Positions 8,244 to 18,680 are shown, counted from the first letter of the stretch. The stretch: 34,493 nt of DNA from Promethearchaeota archaeon (GCA_019058515.1 JAHPYY010000144.1:1-34493), one strand, 5' to 3'. Translations and numbers: made by a program. Notes: generated by a model not told the origin, from the letters alone.

Positions 8244-9179
8244 TTAATGTGTTCTTTCTTCTTTCTGACTTAAATTGGAAGCTTGTTCATCTACCCTTCT
8301 TTTTGGAAACCATGGAACTAACGTAGATACCGATTCTTGATATTCTTTATAGTTATCTCTGCGTTCTAAGCAGTGTTTCTCCATTAACGGTACACTTATA
8401 AAAATAAAGAGTATAGTAATGAATACTGGTCCAATTATCGTCCACCAATATGTTATATCAGAGGAGAATCCCAGAAAAAACAAGCCCCACCAAAATATTA
8501 TTTCACCAAAGTAGTTCGGATGCCTTGAATATTTCCACAATCCCGTCTTAATATATTCTCTCAGCTTATGATTGTTTTTAAACCTATGTAATTGAATGTC
8601 CGCTACAGTCTCAAAAAGAATTCCAATGATAATAACTAGTATACCAATAATATCCAATAAACCAATTGGTTTATTTGGTATGAGGGCAGGGTATAATGAT
8701 AGACAGCCGAGATAAACCCAGAATGTAGGAAGTACTTGGAGACCAAACAGATTAATGAGCTCGAAAAGCGTTCTTTTGTATTTCCGATACATTTTATAAC
8801 GCCAATCTTCGTGGTTCATACCACCCCAATTTTGTATCCAATTAGAAGTGAGTCGAGTACTCCATGTAACAACTAAGACTAGGATTATTATTTGTTTCAG
8901 CGAAATTGTAGAATTTAGGTGGAAATACCAAAAAAAGGCAATAAATAATGGATAAACACTCCAATAAGGATCATAAACACTCGTGTTCTTATAAACAACA
9001 CTTAGTGTATAAATGAATAGTGTCGAGATAATGTCAACTACTAAAAGGCGGATAAAAAAATTAGGAATTGGCAGCACAATCATCAAGATAAGAGAGAGAA
9101 CTATTACAATCGTATAGAATAAAACTATTAACAATCTATCGTATAGTAAATTGTTCCTACTCGATTTATTAGTATACAT
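8244..9179 (-). CDS. DUF1295 / steroid 5-alpha-reductase-like membrane protein
   Basis: A 311-residue integral membrane protein with about seven to nine hydrophobic segments. The diagnostic C-terminal block is present: IKTGLWKYSRHPNYFGEII followed by FWWGLFFLG, the NAD(P)H/SAM-binding signature shared by DUF1295 proteins, steroid 5-alpha reductases and isoprenylcysteine methyltransferases. Upstream are YDPYWSVYP and RLTSNWIQNWGGMNHEDWR, also typical of DUF1295. It probably reduces or methylates a lipid or isoprenoid substrate in the membrane, but the substrate cannot be read from the sequence. It ends convergently with the TrmB-like gene, with about 50 bases between them, and starts at an ordinary ATG. 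Confidence 0.85.
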   Translation of the reverse strand: MYTNKSSRNNLLYDRLLIVLFYTIVIVLSLILMIVLPIPNFFIRLLVVDIISTLFIYTLSVVYKNTSVYDPYWSVYPLFIAFFWYFHLNSTISLKQIIILVLVVTWSTRLTSNWIQNWGGMNHEDWRYKMYRKYKRTLFELINLFGLQVLPTFWVYLGCLSLYPALIPNKPIGLLDIIGILVIIIGILFETVADIQLHRFKNNHKLREYIKTGLWKYSRHPNYFGEIIFWWGLFFLGFSSDITYWWTIIGPVFITILFIFISVPLMEKHCLERRDNYKEYQESVSTLVPWFPKRRVDEQASNLSQKEERTH

Positions 9180-9244
9180 ATAACCTAAAAATAATTAACA
9201 GTTAATCTCCTAATTCTGTAAAACCTACTCAACACTTATTCTTC

Positions 9245-9538
9245 CTATTTCAAGTCGTCAATCAGATTTAGAAAGTTTGAATAAGGTATAGCGGTCCAAC
9301 TCTCAGCAAATGTCGCGCCAGCTTTTCTTGAAAGAAGCGACACTTTAGCCGCCTCTTCCTCGTTCTGAGCTTCAAAAATATCGATAAAATCGTATGGTCC
9401 AAGAATAGCGTAATGGACGATAAATTTTATGTTAGGTAATTTTTCTTTTACCGTTTTTAACCATTTTTCACCTTGTGCTTTTCTTTCGTCAAACAAATTA
9501 GGATTTTGCAATTTCGTCGCTAAAATATATACAGGCAT
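9245..9538 (-). CDS. GYD-domain-like small protein
   Basis: About 97 residues, starting MPVYILATKLQNPNLFDERK, with AQGEKWLKTVKEKLP, then FIVHYAILGPYDFIDIFEA and SLLSRKAGATFAESWTAIP. The order of strands and the GPYDF..IFEA core match the GYD family of small ferredoxin-fold (dimeric alpha-beta barrel type) proteins, whose function is not established. I start at ATG 9538 rather than the TTG at 9562, because family members begin with M-x-x-Y-x-x-L-x-x-L. It is divergent from the b561-like gene and has no same-strand partner. Confidence 0.75.
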   Translation of the reverse strand: MPVYILATKLQNPNLFDERKAQGEKWLKTVKEKLPNIKFIVHYAILGPYDFIDIFEAQNEEEAAKVSLLSRKAGATFAESWTAIPYSNFLNLIDDLK

Positions 9539-9640
9539 ATTGATTATTGTTACGAGCTTCAATTTAAACTCTTACACTAAAATAAAAATTAGCTTCTTAT
9601 ACAGTAATTCCTTATAGAGTAATTAAAAAGGTGAAACAAT

Positions 9641-10054
9641 TTGATTCTACAATATGCTCCACTATGGCCCCTACACGCCACTTTAATGATACTAGGATTA
9701 GTGACAGCGGCTACCGGTTGTATGATTGCCCATTTTTTAAAATCAAAAACATGGTGGCTCAAACGACATCATTTACTGGAATATGTCGGATATGGAACTA
9801 TGTTAATATCACTCACCTTAGGTTTTACTATGGTGGCGTTAGTAAGCGTGTTACACTTTAGAGTTCTCCATCCTTATTTCGGAATAACAGTAATTGTGTT
9901 GTACGCGTTATCCACTATATCTGGATTAGGCATCTTTAAAAGAATAGAACAAGCAAGGAAACTAAGAAAAATCCATACTTGGATTAGTCGAATTGCTACG
10001 ACTATTATGGTTATTACGGTAATTCTAGCCTTTTTAACCCCAGGGTTAATTTGA
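9641..10054 (+). CDS. Cytochrome b561-like four-helix membrane protein
   Basis: A 137-residue protein with four membrane helices and histidines placed near helix ends as in b561-type haem proteins: H12 (LHATLMILG), H31, H43/H44 (RHHLLEYVG), H72, H77 (HFRVLHPYFG) and H112 (RKIHTWISR). This suggests a small haem-binding membrane electron carrier or a ferric-reductase-like protein, though the haem ligands cannot be assigned with certainty. The start is TTG 9641, supported by an AAGGTG ribosome-binding run about seven bases upstream; the frame has no nearby ATG that would keep the first helix. It may share a divergent promoter region with the GYD-like gene. Confidence 0.7.
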   Translation: MILQYAPLWPLHATLMILGLVTAATGCMIAHFLKSKTWWLKRHHLLEYVGYGTMLISLTLGFTMVALVSVLHFRVLHPYFGITVIVLYALSTISGLGIFKRIEQARKLRKIHTWISRIATTIMVITVILAFLTPGLI

Positions 10055-10088
10055 AATCCTTTTTTCTTGATTTTTTTGTCTTTTCTTC
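10034..10088 (+). terminator. Hairpin plus T-rich terminator after the b561-like gene
   Basis: A perfect 7-base inverted repeat (TTAACCC, 10034-10040; GGGTTAA, 10043-10049) overlaps the end of the b561-like gene and is followed by T-runs through about 10088. It separates the gene from the convergent giant gene. Archaeal termination mostly needs only the T-run; the hairpin may be incidental. Confidence 0.5.
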
Positions 10089-10139
10089 AGATAAGTAATA
10101 TTCTATGAATACACTTATATTAACTTTTAAATCAATTTC

Positions 10140-13100
10140 TTAAATCAAAATGGCTGATAGCTGAAGGTACAACAGAACACCCGTAATCACGATTATAAAA
10201 ATAAAGAATAAGGTGGTATAAAATCGCCACTTAATAGAAATATTTTCTCTCTTTTCCTTAAAATATATATAGGGTAATATTATTGCTCCAAAAACGAGAA
10301 TTGATAAAAATATGGCGAGAATATAAAACTCGAGACTAATAAAACTAAACAAAACCCCAATTATTATCGACCATAATGCAATTAGGGTTATTATTCTTCT
10401 TCTGAACGTCTTGTTTACATCTTCTAATTCTTCTTTAGAAGAGAGAATAGCAGAGAGTAAGAAAGCGCCTACACCTGCGCTTATTAAAAGGGCGTGATAC
10501 CAAGCTAAAAAGGTAATAATTAAAACGAATATGGTAATGCTAATCATACAAGTTATTACGGTCCAAATACACATGAAATTCCTCTTCAAAAAATTCACAA
10601 TCATTGAGAAAAAATTCACGATCAATTGTTTGATATTTCTAATAAAAATTGTCAATACATCAACAAATTTACTAAACAATTCTTTTATTTCCTCTAACAA
10701 AAATATGAAGGGATACACTAAAATAGCAATAGCGAATAAAGCTCCAGTAATTATGTAGGACTGATAAATGTGATATATAATCGAGGCTAGTAATCCGAAG
10801 ATTAGAGCCCAGAAGATAAAGGATTTAAAACTATGCCTTTTAAAGGGTTTAACAATAATCGATAAAAAGAGTATAAATATCAACAACACAATGCTTAGGT
10901 TTAAAGTAAGAGCAAGCGCTGGTTGAATATAAAATTGTAATATGATAAAGATATCAATCGAAAGTACAATTCCACTGGATAAAAACGAATAAGTTCGAAT
11001 AGTAGATCTCACTTTTTGTTTAACGAGCTTCACATAATCGTCAATAAAGGAAATCCCAATTAATATCATGAAAGATAATATGAGCATATGTAAAACCATT
11101 ATTAGATGAAGATAGGAGAAATATAGTGGATAAGAGATAGAATCCAAGTATACAATCGAAATTAAAGTATTCTTGATCTTTTTCCTATTTACAACGATCC
11201 ATTGCCAAAATTGCAATAATTTAACTAAATACGCAAATTCGACCATTAAAACTAAAATAAATAATGGAAATAATATGAAATAGAAAGGTATTATGTACAT
11301 GTATGATAAAATGAACAATAATGACCACGAGAAAATCATAACAAAAATCCAAGAGAATGCTCTAACATATTTAGAGAGTTCACCCAGGAAATTTAAAAAC
11401 ATTTGATCTAATATCACTATTCCGTGTGTTATTAAACCCAACAACAATAGCTGCAGATTGATTTCGATAGGAGCTAGTAGTCTCTGTATAGAAATAATAA
11501 GAATTATATAGAACGAAAAAGCAATAATTTGGCGTGATTTTAAGTTCCACTTATTTAATGTAAGTTTTTTCTCCGGATAAAATGCATTTAATGTAGCAAA
11601 GATAGAGTAATGTAAATAGAATAATAGAAAGTTAAGAAAAATTAGATTAAAAAAAATAAAATCTGAATTTACAAGCAACAGGGTATTTAATAAAACAAAA
11701 AGAGTCCATATTATATTTAAAAAGCTGATTGTATGAACGATTTGAACATATCTTTTTTGAATTAGGCGAGCGTATCCCATGTCCAGCACTGTAATTAGAA
11801 ATAAAGCGATCTGGGATAATAAAATACTTTCAAACAAGCCAAGATATAAAATAGACAATCCAAAAAATAAAACTGACAATTCTAAATAAACCCCAAAAAT
11901 TGTGAGAGAGAAAGCTCTTTTTTTCAAGATTAGAGTTCTCTTACTACTATACAGGATATGATTTGTGTAAAATGTATAAAAACTCAATAAAGTCTCTATT
12001 AGTATTATCAAACTAATACTAAGAGTGTTTAACACTTCAAACACTAAAATAAAGCTAAACCAACAGATCGCTAGAAAAACTTGAAAAATCCAGTATACAG
12101 GCAGAAGAATCATCAGCCTATGTCTAATAATAAGAGTTCTATTGAAAAATATGTTTAGCAGAAAAAAGAAGAGTAAAAAGAGGGTAATATTCAGTAATAT
12201 AATCTGGAACCCAGGTAATAATGGGAATAGTGTTCCGATAAAATTCGTAATGAGAGCAGAACTATATATACATACTACAAAGAAAATTGAATTTATAACA
12301 ATGTTTTGTATGTTTCTTTTTAAATTCTCTAGCTTGCCAATTTTAAATGGATATATTAGCTTGAATGCAGTAAAAATTGCATAAATTGTGTAGAATTGCA
12401 TTGATAATAGTAGGATGATGTTTAGCCAGATCAAATCAATTAAAATTACCGAGAATTGGTATAAATATAAGAAAATAAGTATGGAAAGTATAGCATTTAG
12501 TTTCCAACTAATAGAATATGAATACAACGATTTATTTTTTTTAATTGCGTAAATATCTAACTGTATTAAACCAAATAAAATTACTAGTGGAATGATAAAA
12601 GTTTCAAGAATTCCAAAGAGACCGATTTCAATTAAAAATAAATAAATTGTCAAAGTTACTTCAAAATATAGAGAAGTGAATAGTAGCGATTTGAATTTTC
12701 CAAGAGTTACGATTAAAGACTCGTTCTTAATATCTATTCTTGCCATTTTGATGTAATTCAGACTTATCAAAGTTAATACCGACCAAAACATTAAAAATTC
12801 AAGAAGTTGATATATTAACGAGATTGGGCTAACTAAGGTTACGAACAGAGAGGCGTAAGTGGATATAAACAGGAAACAGGTTAAATTTAAAATTTTAATT
12901 TTTTCTTTATCTTCATAGAAAAACATCAGAGCATTTTCTTTTTCTTGTTCTTCTTTCTTTCCAGTATACAAGTTATTAACCAAATTTACGATAATAAGAA
13001 GCGAGCTTAAATATAATATGATATAAGATAAGATAGTAAGAAGGACAAACGAGCTTATTATATCAATTAGTACTACTAACTCTAATAACGCTAAAGCTAT

Positions 13101-16100
13101 TGATATTGGAATTAAATACCATAAATATTGTCTTTGCTTGTCCAAAATGAAATATAGAAATGCCAAGTTAATAGCGATAAAAATACTCCAAATTATAAAG
13201 GGATTAAGCGGTATTACTACTGCTAATAGTGCAAAGATAGACGAAGACAATCCAATTGAAATCAATATTATGGAAGATGTTTTTATTGTTAGAAGTCTCA
13301 TTTCAAAACGATTAAAAATAAATAAAGACACCCCAAAGATCGCAATTGAGAAGAATACAGCAAACCATTGAAGATTTGGAATTAACCAAAAAGAGAACAA
13401 TGTTAACAAAGATGTATTGATGATTAATGTCCAAGATATAAGGAAATGTGTCACTCTCTTATTAAGTTTCAAAAATTTCGAAGAAAATCCAAGAAGAGCA
13501 ATCGAAATAAAAGCTAAATTTGCTGATATTAATGGATTTAGAATAATTAATAGTATCAAAGAAAATATAAGCAAAAATACGCTAGACAGTACGGTTATGT
13601 AAGCAGACACCAATACTAAAGGTTGAGTTCTGATTGAGGGGAAGAAAGAAAATACTAGTAAAAACATGCCTGTCATCAAGACGCCTATTGATATTAAGAA
13701 CCCAACATAGGAGATCCCTAATGAAACAAGGAGAATTAACATGAAAGACACATTAAATCCAGTCAAAACTAACCAAGAAAGCGACAACCATTTCCAAAAC
13801 TTAAACACATATAGTATTGGAACCAAAAGGATTACAGCAAAAACGACAAACGAAAGCCAAATCAAAATAATATTTTCTATAAATACATTTTGACTTATCC
13901 AATATAACAGAACAAGTGATTCACCCCAAATTGTAAATATTATCTGAGTGAAATATTTCTTAACTTTTGTATAGATAATTGGTAAATAAAGCGAAGAGCA
14001 TATTAGTAAAGCGATTATAATTGAGCCTTCTATATCTAAAAATCCAAATAATGTCAACGCATTTGTAAAGAGATCTATGCCTTCGAAACTTTTATAAAGG
14101 ACATAGAAATTTACGAATGGAAAAATTATCCATAACCACCATCCAGCGCGCCATATTGCCCAAGAGACCTTCCATTGGTAAATTCCAATTGATAGATAAA
14201 ATAAAATGATTCCGATGTTAATAGCTATTATGTAGGTTAGTGGATCGGTTATAGGAAACCCAATGTAGGAAATGAGCAGAAAATACACAATCAACGGAAT
14301 TGAAAAGATTAATCCCGTAAGAGTGATAAGGTAAGTTCTTGTTCTCAACTGTTCAGATATCTTATTAAATAAGATTACAAACCCGAAACAGGTTATACCA
14401 ACAGTTAATGTAAGCGTTAAAAAAGGATTATACAATGTATACGCTGGATTGATGAATAAGAATGAGTACGAAATCCAACTCGTTAAATTGAACACAATTA
14501 ATAAGATAGCTGGCTTTATGAACCACTTATAACGAGAATCTTTAATATAATAATAATACATCCCCGTAAGAAGTAAATTAATTAATACAGAAATCGCCAC
14601 ATTATACAATATCAAGATGTTTGTGAAAGTTATAAGAAAAGTAAACGATAATAAAGATACGGATATGATTACGCTTAAAACTTCAATTTTGTTTGGATGT
14701 TTATAATTTATGATAATTGAGCAGAATAAAACTGAGATTAGTAATGAAAAGTACAACAAGATAAGGATTCCAATGTAAACTGACCCGAGAATTGTATATA
14801 TAAATAAGTCCTTGATAAGGGCAAAAATGTCAATGAAAAAGACAAAACTTAAGGTGAAGTAGTAGAGAAATCTAAGTGGATAATTTTTATTTCTCTTCGA
14901 AAGGATTACATATGCTCCTGGCATTAGAATAAAAATTGAAATTATAGGAAAGATATATATCAAACTTACGAATAATACACAACTTAATCCATAAAAGCGA
15001 TAAATCTTATTGGTTGTATTAACTTCCTCGCTATTTTTTAAAGCAGGATAAGTTAATTTTGAAGTTAAAATTAAATTACTGCTTAAAACTACCGCTAAAA
15101 TAATAATGTTATCCTTGAATAAAGAATCCATACTGCTAAAAAATAAAAATAACTCGATGTAAAGACTATACGCTGAGAATATAAATAGGTAGACGGTGTA
15201 TTTTATTATCTTCAGTTGAGTTTGGTCATTAATAGCGTATACTCGTCGGAAAAATAAAAGAGTAATAGGGTTTAAACACGAAATTACTAATACAACTAAA
15301 AAAACTCTGTTTACCACAGATAATGGAAAAGGAAACAAAATTAGTAGTAAACAAATAATGCATTTCAATAAAACATAGAAGCATAATTCGATGATTTGTT
15401 TTGCTCTATAGAACTCTAGTTTAACGATATAGTTGGTTAGTAAAAGGAATAATAAGGAAAGCGAAAAAAACAATCCAATTTCAAAGATATAGGTCCATAT
15501 TGCTAAATCTGCCGGCAATAAACTAAAAATTCCGCCTAATTGCAGTGAATTAACGATTATGAAGGATAAAGAGACTATAATGCCATAAATGACAATACTT
15601 TGGAAATAATTTAAGATATCCTGAACCTTAAAGGAATTAAAACGAGATCCTTCATTGGTAAAAATTCGACGCCTTACAACCTCCAACTGGACTAAGCTGT
15701 ATAAATTGATGCTGAAAAAGGCTAAAAATGCCATAGCAATACGAAGCAATAAAAGAACATCGAAACCATAAACGGGAAAGCCTGTAAGGATAAGCATGAA
15801 TACAGAAAGAGAAATGAAAAACCAAGTTACGATCTCACCAAATTTAATAGTAATAACCTTATTTTCGTTCATTTTCAGCCAATTAGCCAAGTATTCTAAA
15901 AATTTTAGCATTCCGAAAATTATAAAAGCGGTGAAGATTATATACACGAAAACATTTAGCAGAATGTACTGTCTAGCTAACTCTAAACCTATAATACTCG
16001 GGATTAAGGTCACACACCCTGCCAATAACAGACTATTGCCGAAGATCGTCTTTTTCACGAGTTTGCGATTGAAATACGATTTATTGTAAGCAAAAACGCT

Positions 16101-18680
16101 TGGTAAGTAGAAAAAACAAGAAGCCGCGAGTATTGGAAAAAAAATCTGGTAATAAAGACCGGGGATGAAATAGAATAAATAGAAGAATACTGTGGTGAAG
16201 GTCAATACGATTTCTATAAAAACCTGTAACATTAAAAAGAGATCTTTAAGATTTTCACTAAATTTGAATGTTTTTGACAGCATGTAAGTAAAAACCAAAA
16301 TGGAATACAAAATGTACATAGTGGAATTAACTATGGTCATTATAAACAGCATTATATCCACATTAATTAATATATTATATAGTTCCAAGCCTACTATCGT
16401 AGGAATTAAAGAGAGTGCGATAGCTAGGATGATGCCGTTAATCGCTATTATTTTTCTTATGATATTTGGATACAGATCATTTCTAAATGTGTAAATTAAC
16501 GGGAAAAACAAACTAATGCTCGTAAAGATTAAGGGAACGATGAGGCTATAATAGGTTCCTAAACTAAAAATAAGTAAATAATAGAAAATAATTACAGATG
16601 TGAAAAATAAACAAACGATATTAAGATATATACTACTTGTTTTTGAAAAGAAGAATTCGGCAGCAACGAAGATATTGATGATGACACAGATAATGACGAG
16701 CGATAAATAGACAGAAATTAAGATATCTAAGAAATAAACAAAAATAAGGTACAATAGGAAGAAGGATTCTACTGATACTAAATATATATTAAAGGTTTGG
16801 AACTTGTTGAAAAACGATTCTTTAATTTTAATCAATTTTAATCCAAACTTAAATTGAAATTGTAAAAGGATTGAGAAAAAAATTAGAACAATTAAAATTA
16901 GAACGAAATTATAATAAAAGGCAAATAGCATAGAAAAAAATAACGAAAGGATCAGAACCCAAGAGGAATAATATCTATACGCCAAAAATTCTTTGTATTT
17001 AAAAATACCAATTGTGTAATTTAGAAACAAAAATAAGATAAAAATAATGGGCAGTAAATTAAGTGTCAAAATTAAAGTTGTTAAAAAAAAGCCTAGCTCT
17101 AATATATCATAATTGTACAGTCCTAAATAGAATAAAGTAAACCAAAACACTTCTATCGCAGTAAAATTCAAGATTATACATATCTTGAAGGATTTTACTC
17201 TATTTCTTCCATAAAAATATCTCAAAAATAACACGTAAAATGAAGTTATTGATATGATGAGGCAAATTAACGCAAATAGTAAAATATCATAGAAAGCGTT
17301 TCCGATAGCGATCAATGGATAAAACAAAAACGCAAAAAAGAAGAAACTTAATAACGCTAGGATATTTTGTACGACTCGAATCTCGTCTTTATCAAAATAA
17401 CTTTGTTTTGCAAAAAGTTCTAAGCAAAAATAAAGGCTAATAAAAAAGATTAGGAACTGTATATTCCAACTAATAATCGACCATATAGATGGTAAAAGAA
17501 GGAATGAAACAATACTAAGACAGGTGACTGAGTTAATTAAGAAAATTATTCTAGTGTCTTTTTTTCGAGAATACTCAGCCTTTTGTTCAAAATATGGAAT
17601 AATGTAAAATAATACAAATACAAGAAATACGAGAAGTGGTAACCCAATCAAGGAAATATATAAAGACAACATACCGATTAAAACTAAGCTCAGAATTGAG
17701 TTATATTTCTGATATTTAAGTTTTTCTACGAAATTGAGTTCCGAACTTGTAGAAGAGGGGTTAACTAAATTACTTACAAGATGGCTGTAATAAAAATAAA
17801 TGTAAAACCTCGTTTTAAAGTTAAATATCAAAAAAGTAATAGGTAGAAAGATTACGCTCAATAAGATAAAGTTTGAATGAGTAAAATTTAATCCGAAATT
17901 AATTAAAAGTGAGATCGGACACGCGATTAATAAGACGTATAAAAGGGTAAATAAGTTATTTACCATGTACTTTTTAAAAAGGAATAGATCTTTTACAACA
18001 GAAAGGTTTGATTTTAGATTCGCCAGGACTTTTTCTCGATAAGATTTTGTAGTCTTTAAAGAAATGAAATAGAAGATTATATTTAGGATTAAAGCAACTA
18101 ACCATGAAAAAGGAACAAAGATGGTTATGGATAAGAACACGATGTGAACGATATAGTAAATAATGACGGTGAAATTGTGTGGTTGTATGAAGACTTTGCT
18201 GTAGGTTGTGAAATGCTTAAATTTTCCTTTAGTTTTGTCAAAAAAATCAATGGGGTGAAATTTATAATAATAAAAAGTAAGCGCACCAATAAGTATAAAC
18301 GAAATCAGTGGAAGAACATTGAAACTTATAGATTCTAGTGTAGAAATGTACGCTATAGGAGTTATCACCAATGATATCACAGTAAATAAAAAGATAATGT
18401 GTATTCTGGCATTCAGATTATTTTCTGCGTTAAGAAAAAAAGACTTTTCACGGTATTTATCAAATGCTTTGTAAAAAAAGATTGCTGACATTAAATACGC
18501 TATAACTGCGATAGTAAAAACTACAGAATGCTCTAATGGAAATAATATGAAGACAAAATAAATTATTAAGGATATTATTAAAGGAGCTATAATTAAATAG
18601 AAGGTAAACCACCAGAACTTCCATAAGTATTCTGTTGCTTTCCTTATCTTTTCTTCTGAAGTAGAATTTGTGTCAACCAT
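10140..18680 (-). CDS. Giant polytopic membrane protein, about 2,846 residues
   Basis: One uninterrupted frame of about 8.5 kb encodes a protein made almost entirely of hydrophobic helices joined by short charged loops; I estimate 80 or more membrane segments, not formally counted. There is no recognisable enzymatic, ATPase, transporter-signature or soluble domain. The loops are Lys/Arg/Asn/Tyr-rich and short. At least two copies of a unit are clear, with SLIPTIVGLEL (759-769) and TLIPSIIGLEL (893-903), counted from an in-frame TTG at 18686, lying exactly 134 residues apart with similar flanks. A longer amphipathic helical segment (EEIKELFSKFVDV onward) occurs near residue 2,680. Composition is very rich in Ile, Leu and Phe and the DNA is strongly AT-rich. 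The frame could start at TTG 18686 or ATG 18680; I chose ATG. It ends convergently with the b561-like gene. I do not recognise the family; function is unknown. Confidence 0.9.
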   Translation of the reverse strand: MVDTNSTSEEKIRKATEYLWKFWWFTFYLIIAPLIISLIIYFVFILFPLEHSVVFTIAVIAYLMSAIFFYKAFDKYREKSFFLNAENNLNARIHIIFLFTVISLVITPIAYISTLESISFNVLPLISFILIGALTFYYYKFHPIDFFDKTKGKFKHFTTYSKVFIQPHNFTVIIYYIVHIVFLSITIFVPFSWLVALILNIIFYFISLKTTKSYREKVLANLKSNLSVVKDLFLFKKYMVNNLFTLLYVLLIACPISLLINFGLNFTHSNFILLSVIFLPITFLIFNFKTRFYIYFYYSHLVSNLVNPSSTSSELNFVEKLKYQKYNSILSLVLIGMLSLYISLIGLPLLVFLVFVLFYIIPYFEQKAEYSRKKDTRIIFLINSVTCLSIVSFLLLPSIWSIISWNIQFLIFFISLYFCLELFAKQSYFDKDEIRVVQNILALLSFFFFAFLFYPLIAIGNAFYDILLFALICLIISITSFYVLFLRYFYGRNRVKSFKICIILNFTAIEVFWFTLFYLGLYNYDILELGFFLTTLILTLNLLPIIFILFLFLNYTIGIFKYKEFLAYRYYSSWVLILSLFFSMLFAFYYNFVLILIVLIFFSILLQFQFKFGLKLIKIKESFFNKFQTFNIYLVSVESFFLLYLIFVYFLDILISVYLSLVIICVIINIFVAAEFFFSKTSSIYLNIVCLFFTSVIIFYYLLIFSLGTYYSLIVPLIFTSISLFFPLIYTFRNDLYPNIIRKIIAINGIILAIALSLIPTIVGLELYNILINVDIMLFIMTIVNSTMYILYSILVFTYMLSKTFKFSENLKDLFLMLQVFIEIVLTFTTVFFYLFYFIPGLYYQIFFPILAASCFFYLPSVFAYNKSYFNRKLVKKTIFGNSLLLAGCVTLIPSIIGLELARQYILLNVFVYIIFTAFIIFGMLKFLEYLANWLKMNENKVITIKFGEIVTWFFISLSVFMLILTGFPVYGFDVLLLLRIAMAFLAFFSINLYSLVQLEVVRRRIFTNEGSRFNSFKVQDILNYFQSIVIYGIIVSLSFIIVNSLQLGGIFSLLPADLAIWTYIFEIGLFFSLSLLFLLLTNYIVKLEFYRAKQIIELCFYVLLKCIICLLLILFPFPLSVVNRVFLVVLVISCLNPITLLFFRRVYAINDQTQLKIIKYTVYLFIFSAYSLYIELFLFFSSMDSLFKDNIIILAVVLSSNLILTSKLTYPALKNSEEVNTTNKIYRFYGLSCVLFVSLIYIFPIISIFILMPGAYVILSKRNKNYPLRFLYYFTLSFVFFIDIFALIKDLFIYTILGSVYIGILILLYFSLLISVLFCSIIINYKHPNKIEVLSVIISVSLLSFTFLITFTNILILYNVAISVLINLLLTGMYYYYIKDSRYKWFIKPAILLIVFNLTSWISYSFLFINPAYTLYNPFLTLTLTVGITCFGFVILFNKISEQLRTRTYLITLTGLIFSIPLIVYFLLISYIGFPITDPLTYIIAINIGIILFYLSIGIYQWKVSWAIWRAGWWLWIIFPFVNFYVLYKSFEGIDLFTNALTLFGFLDIEGSIIIALLICSSLYLPIIYTKVKKYFTQIIFTIWGESLVLLYWISQNVFIENIILIWLSFVVFAVILLVPILYVFKFWKWLSLSWLVLTGFNVSFMLILLVSLGISYVGFLISIGVLMTGMFLLVFSFFPSIRTQPLVLVSAYITVLSSVFLLIFSLILLIILNPLISANLAFISIALLGFSSKFLKLNKRVTHFLISWTLIINTSLLTLFSFWLIPNLQWFAVFFSIAIFGVSLFIFNRFEMRLLTIKTSSIILISIGLSSSIFALLAVVIPLNPFIIWSIFIAINLAFLYFILDKQRQYLWYLIPISIALALLELVVLIDIISSFVLLTILSYIILYLSSLLIIVNLVNNLYTGKKEEQEKENALMFFYEDKEKIKILNLTCFLFISTYASLFVTLVSPISLIYQLLEFLMFWSVLTLISLNYIKMARIDIKNESLIVTLGKFKSLLFTSLYFEVTLTIYLFLIEIGLFGILETFIIPLVILFGLIQLDIYAIKKNKSLYSYSISWKLNAILSILIFLYLYQFSVILIDLIWLNIILLLSMQFYTIYAIFTAFKLIYPFKIGKLENLKRNIQNIVINSIFFVVCIYSSALITNFIGTLFPLLPGFQIILLNITLFLLFFFLLNIFFNRTLIIRHRLMILLPVYWIFQVFLAICWFSFILVFEVLNTLSISLIILIETLLSFYTFYTNHILYSSKRTLILKKRAFSLTIFGVYLELSVLFFGLSILYLGLFESILLSQIALFLITVLDMGYARLIQKRYVQIVHTISFLNIIWTLFVLLNTLLLVNSDFIFFNLIFLNFLLFYLHYSIFATLNAFYPEKKLTLNKWNLKSRQIIAFSFYIILIISIQRLLAPIEINLQLLLLGLITHGIVILDQMFLNFLGELSKYVRAFSWIFVMIFSWSLLFILSYMYIIPFYFILFPLFILVLMVEFAYLVKLLQFWQWIVVNRKKIKNTLISIVYLDSISYPLYFSYLHLIMVLHMLILSFMILIGISFIDDYVKLVKQKVRSTIRTYSFLSSGIVLSIDIFIILQFYIQPALALTLNLSIVLLIFILFLSIIVKPFKRHSFKSFIFWALIFGLLASIIYHIYQSYIITGALFAIAILVYPFIFLLEEIKELFSKFVDVLTIFIRNIKQLIVNFFSMIVNFLKRNFMCIWTVITCMISITIFVLIITFLAWYHALLISAGVGAFLLSAILSSKEELEDVNKTFRRRIITLIALWSIIIGVLFSFISLEFYILAIFLSILVFGAIILPYIYFKEKRENISIKWRFYTTLFFIFIIVITGVLLYLQLSAILI
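15977..16412 (-). repeat. 134-residue internal repeat in the giant membrane protein
   Basis: Two copies start at 16412 and 16010 on the minus strand. Each has N-x-x-x-LA upstream, then the LIP-[TS]-I-[VI]-GLEL motif, then a long hydrophobic run. The stretch before each also matches in style: a Pro-containing helix end, an aromatic/charged loop with an Arg-Lys pair and then an Asn about 20 residues before GLEL. A weaker third copy lies earlier, with FLINSVTCLS then FLLLPSIWSI. The length corresponds to about four membrane helices, so the whole protein could be about 21 such units, mostly diverged beyond easy recognition. Confidence 0.6.

Noticed and set aside
9631..9861. Frame overlapping the b561-like gene from GTG 9631
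   Set aside because: It is out of frame with the His-containing helices, and its translation has no hydrophobic or family pattern.
10140..18680. Plus-strand frames inside the giant gene as separate genes
   Set aside because: They are short, low-complexity and lie opposite a continuous membrane-protein frame; they are shadows of its composition.
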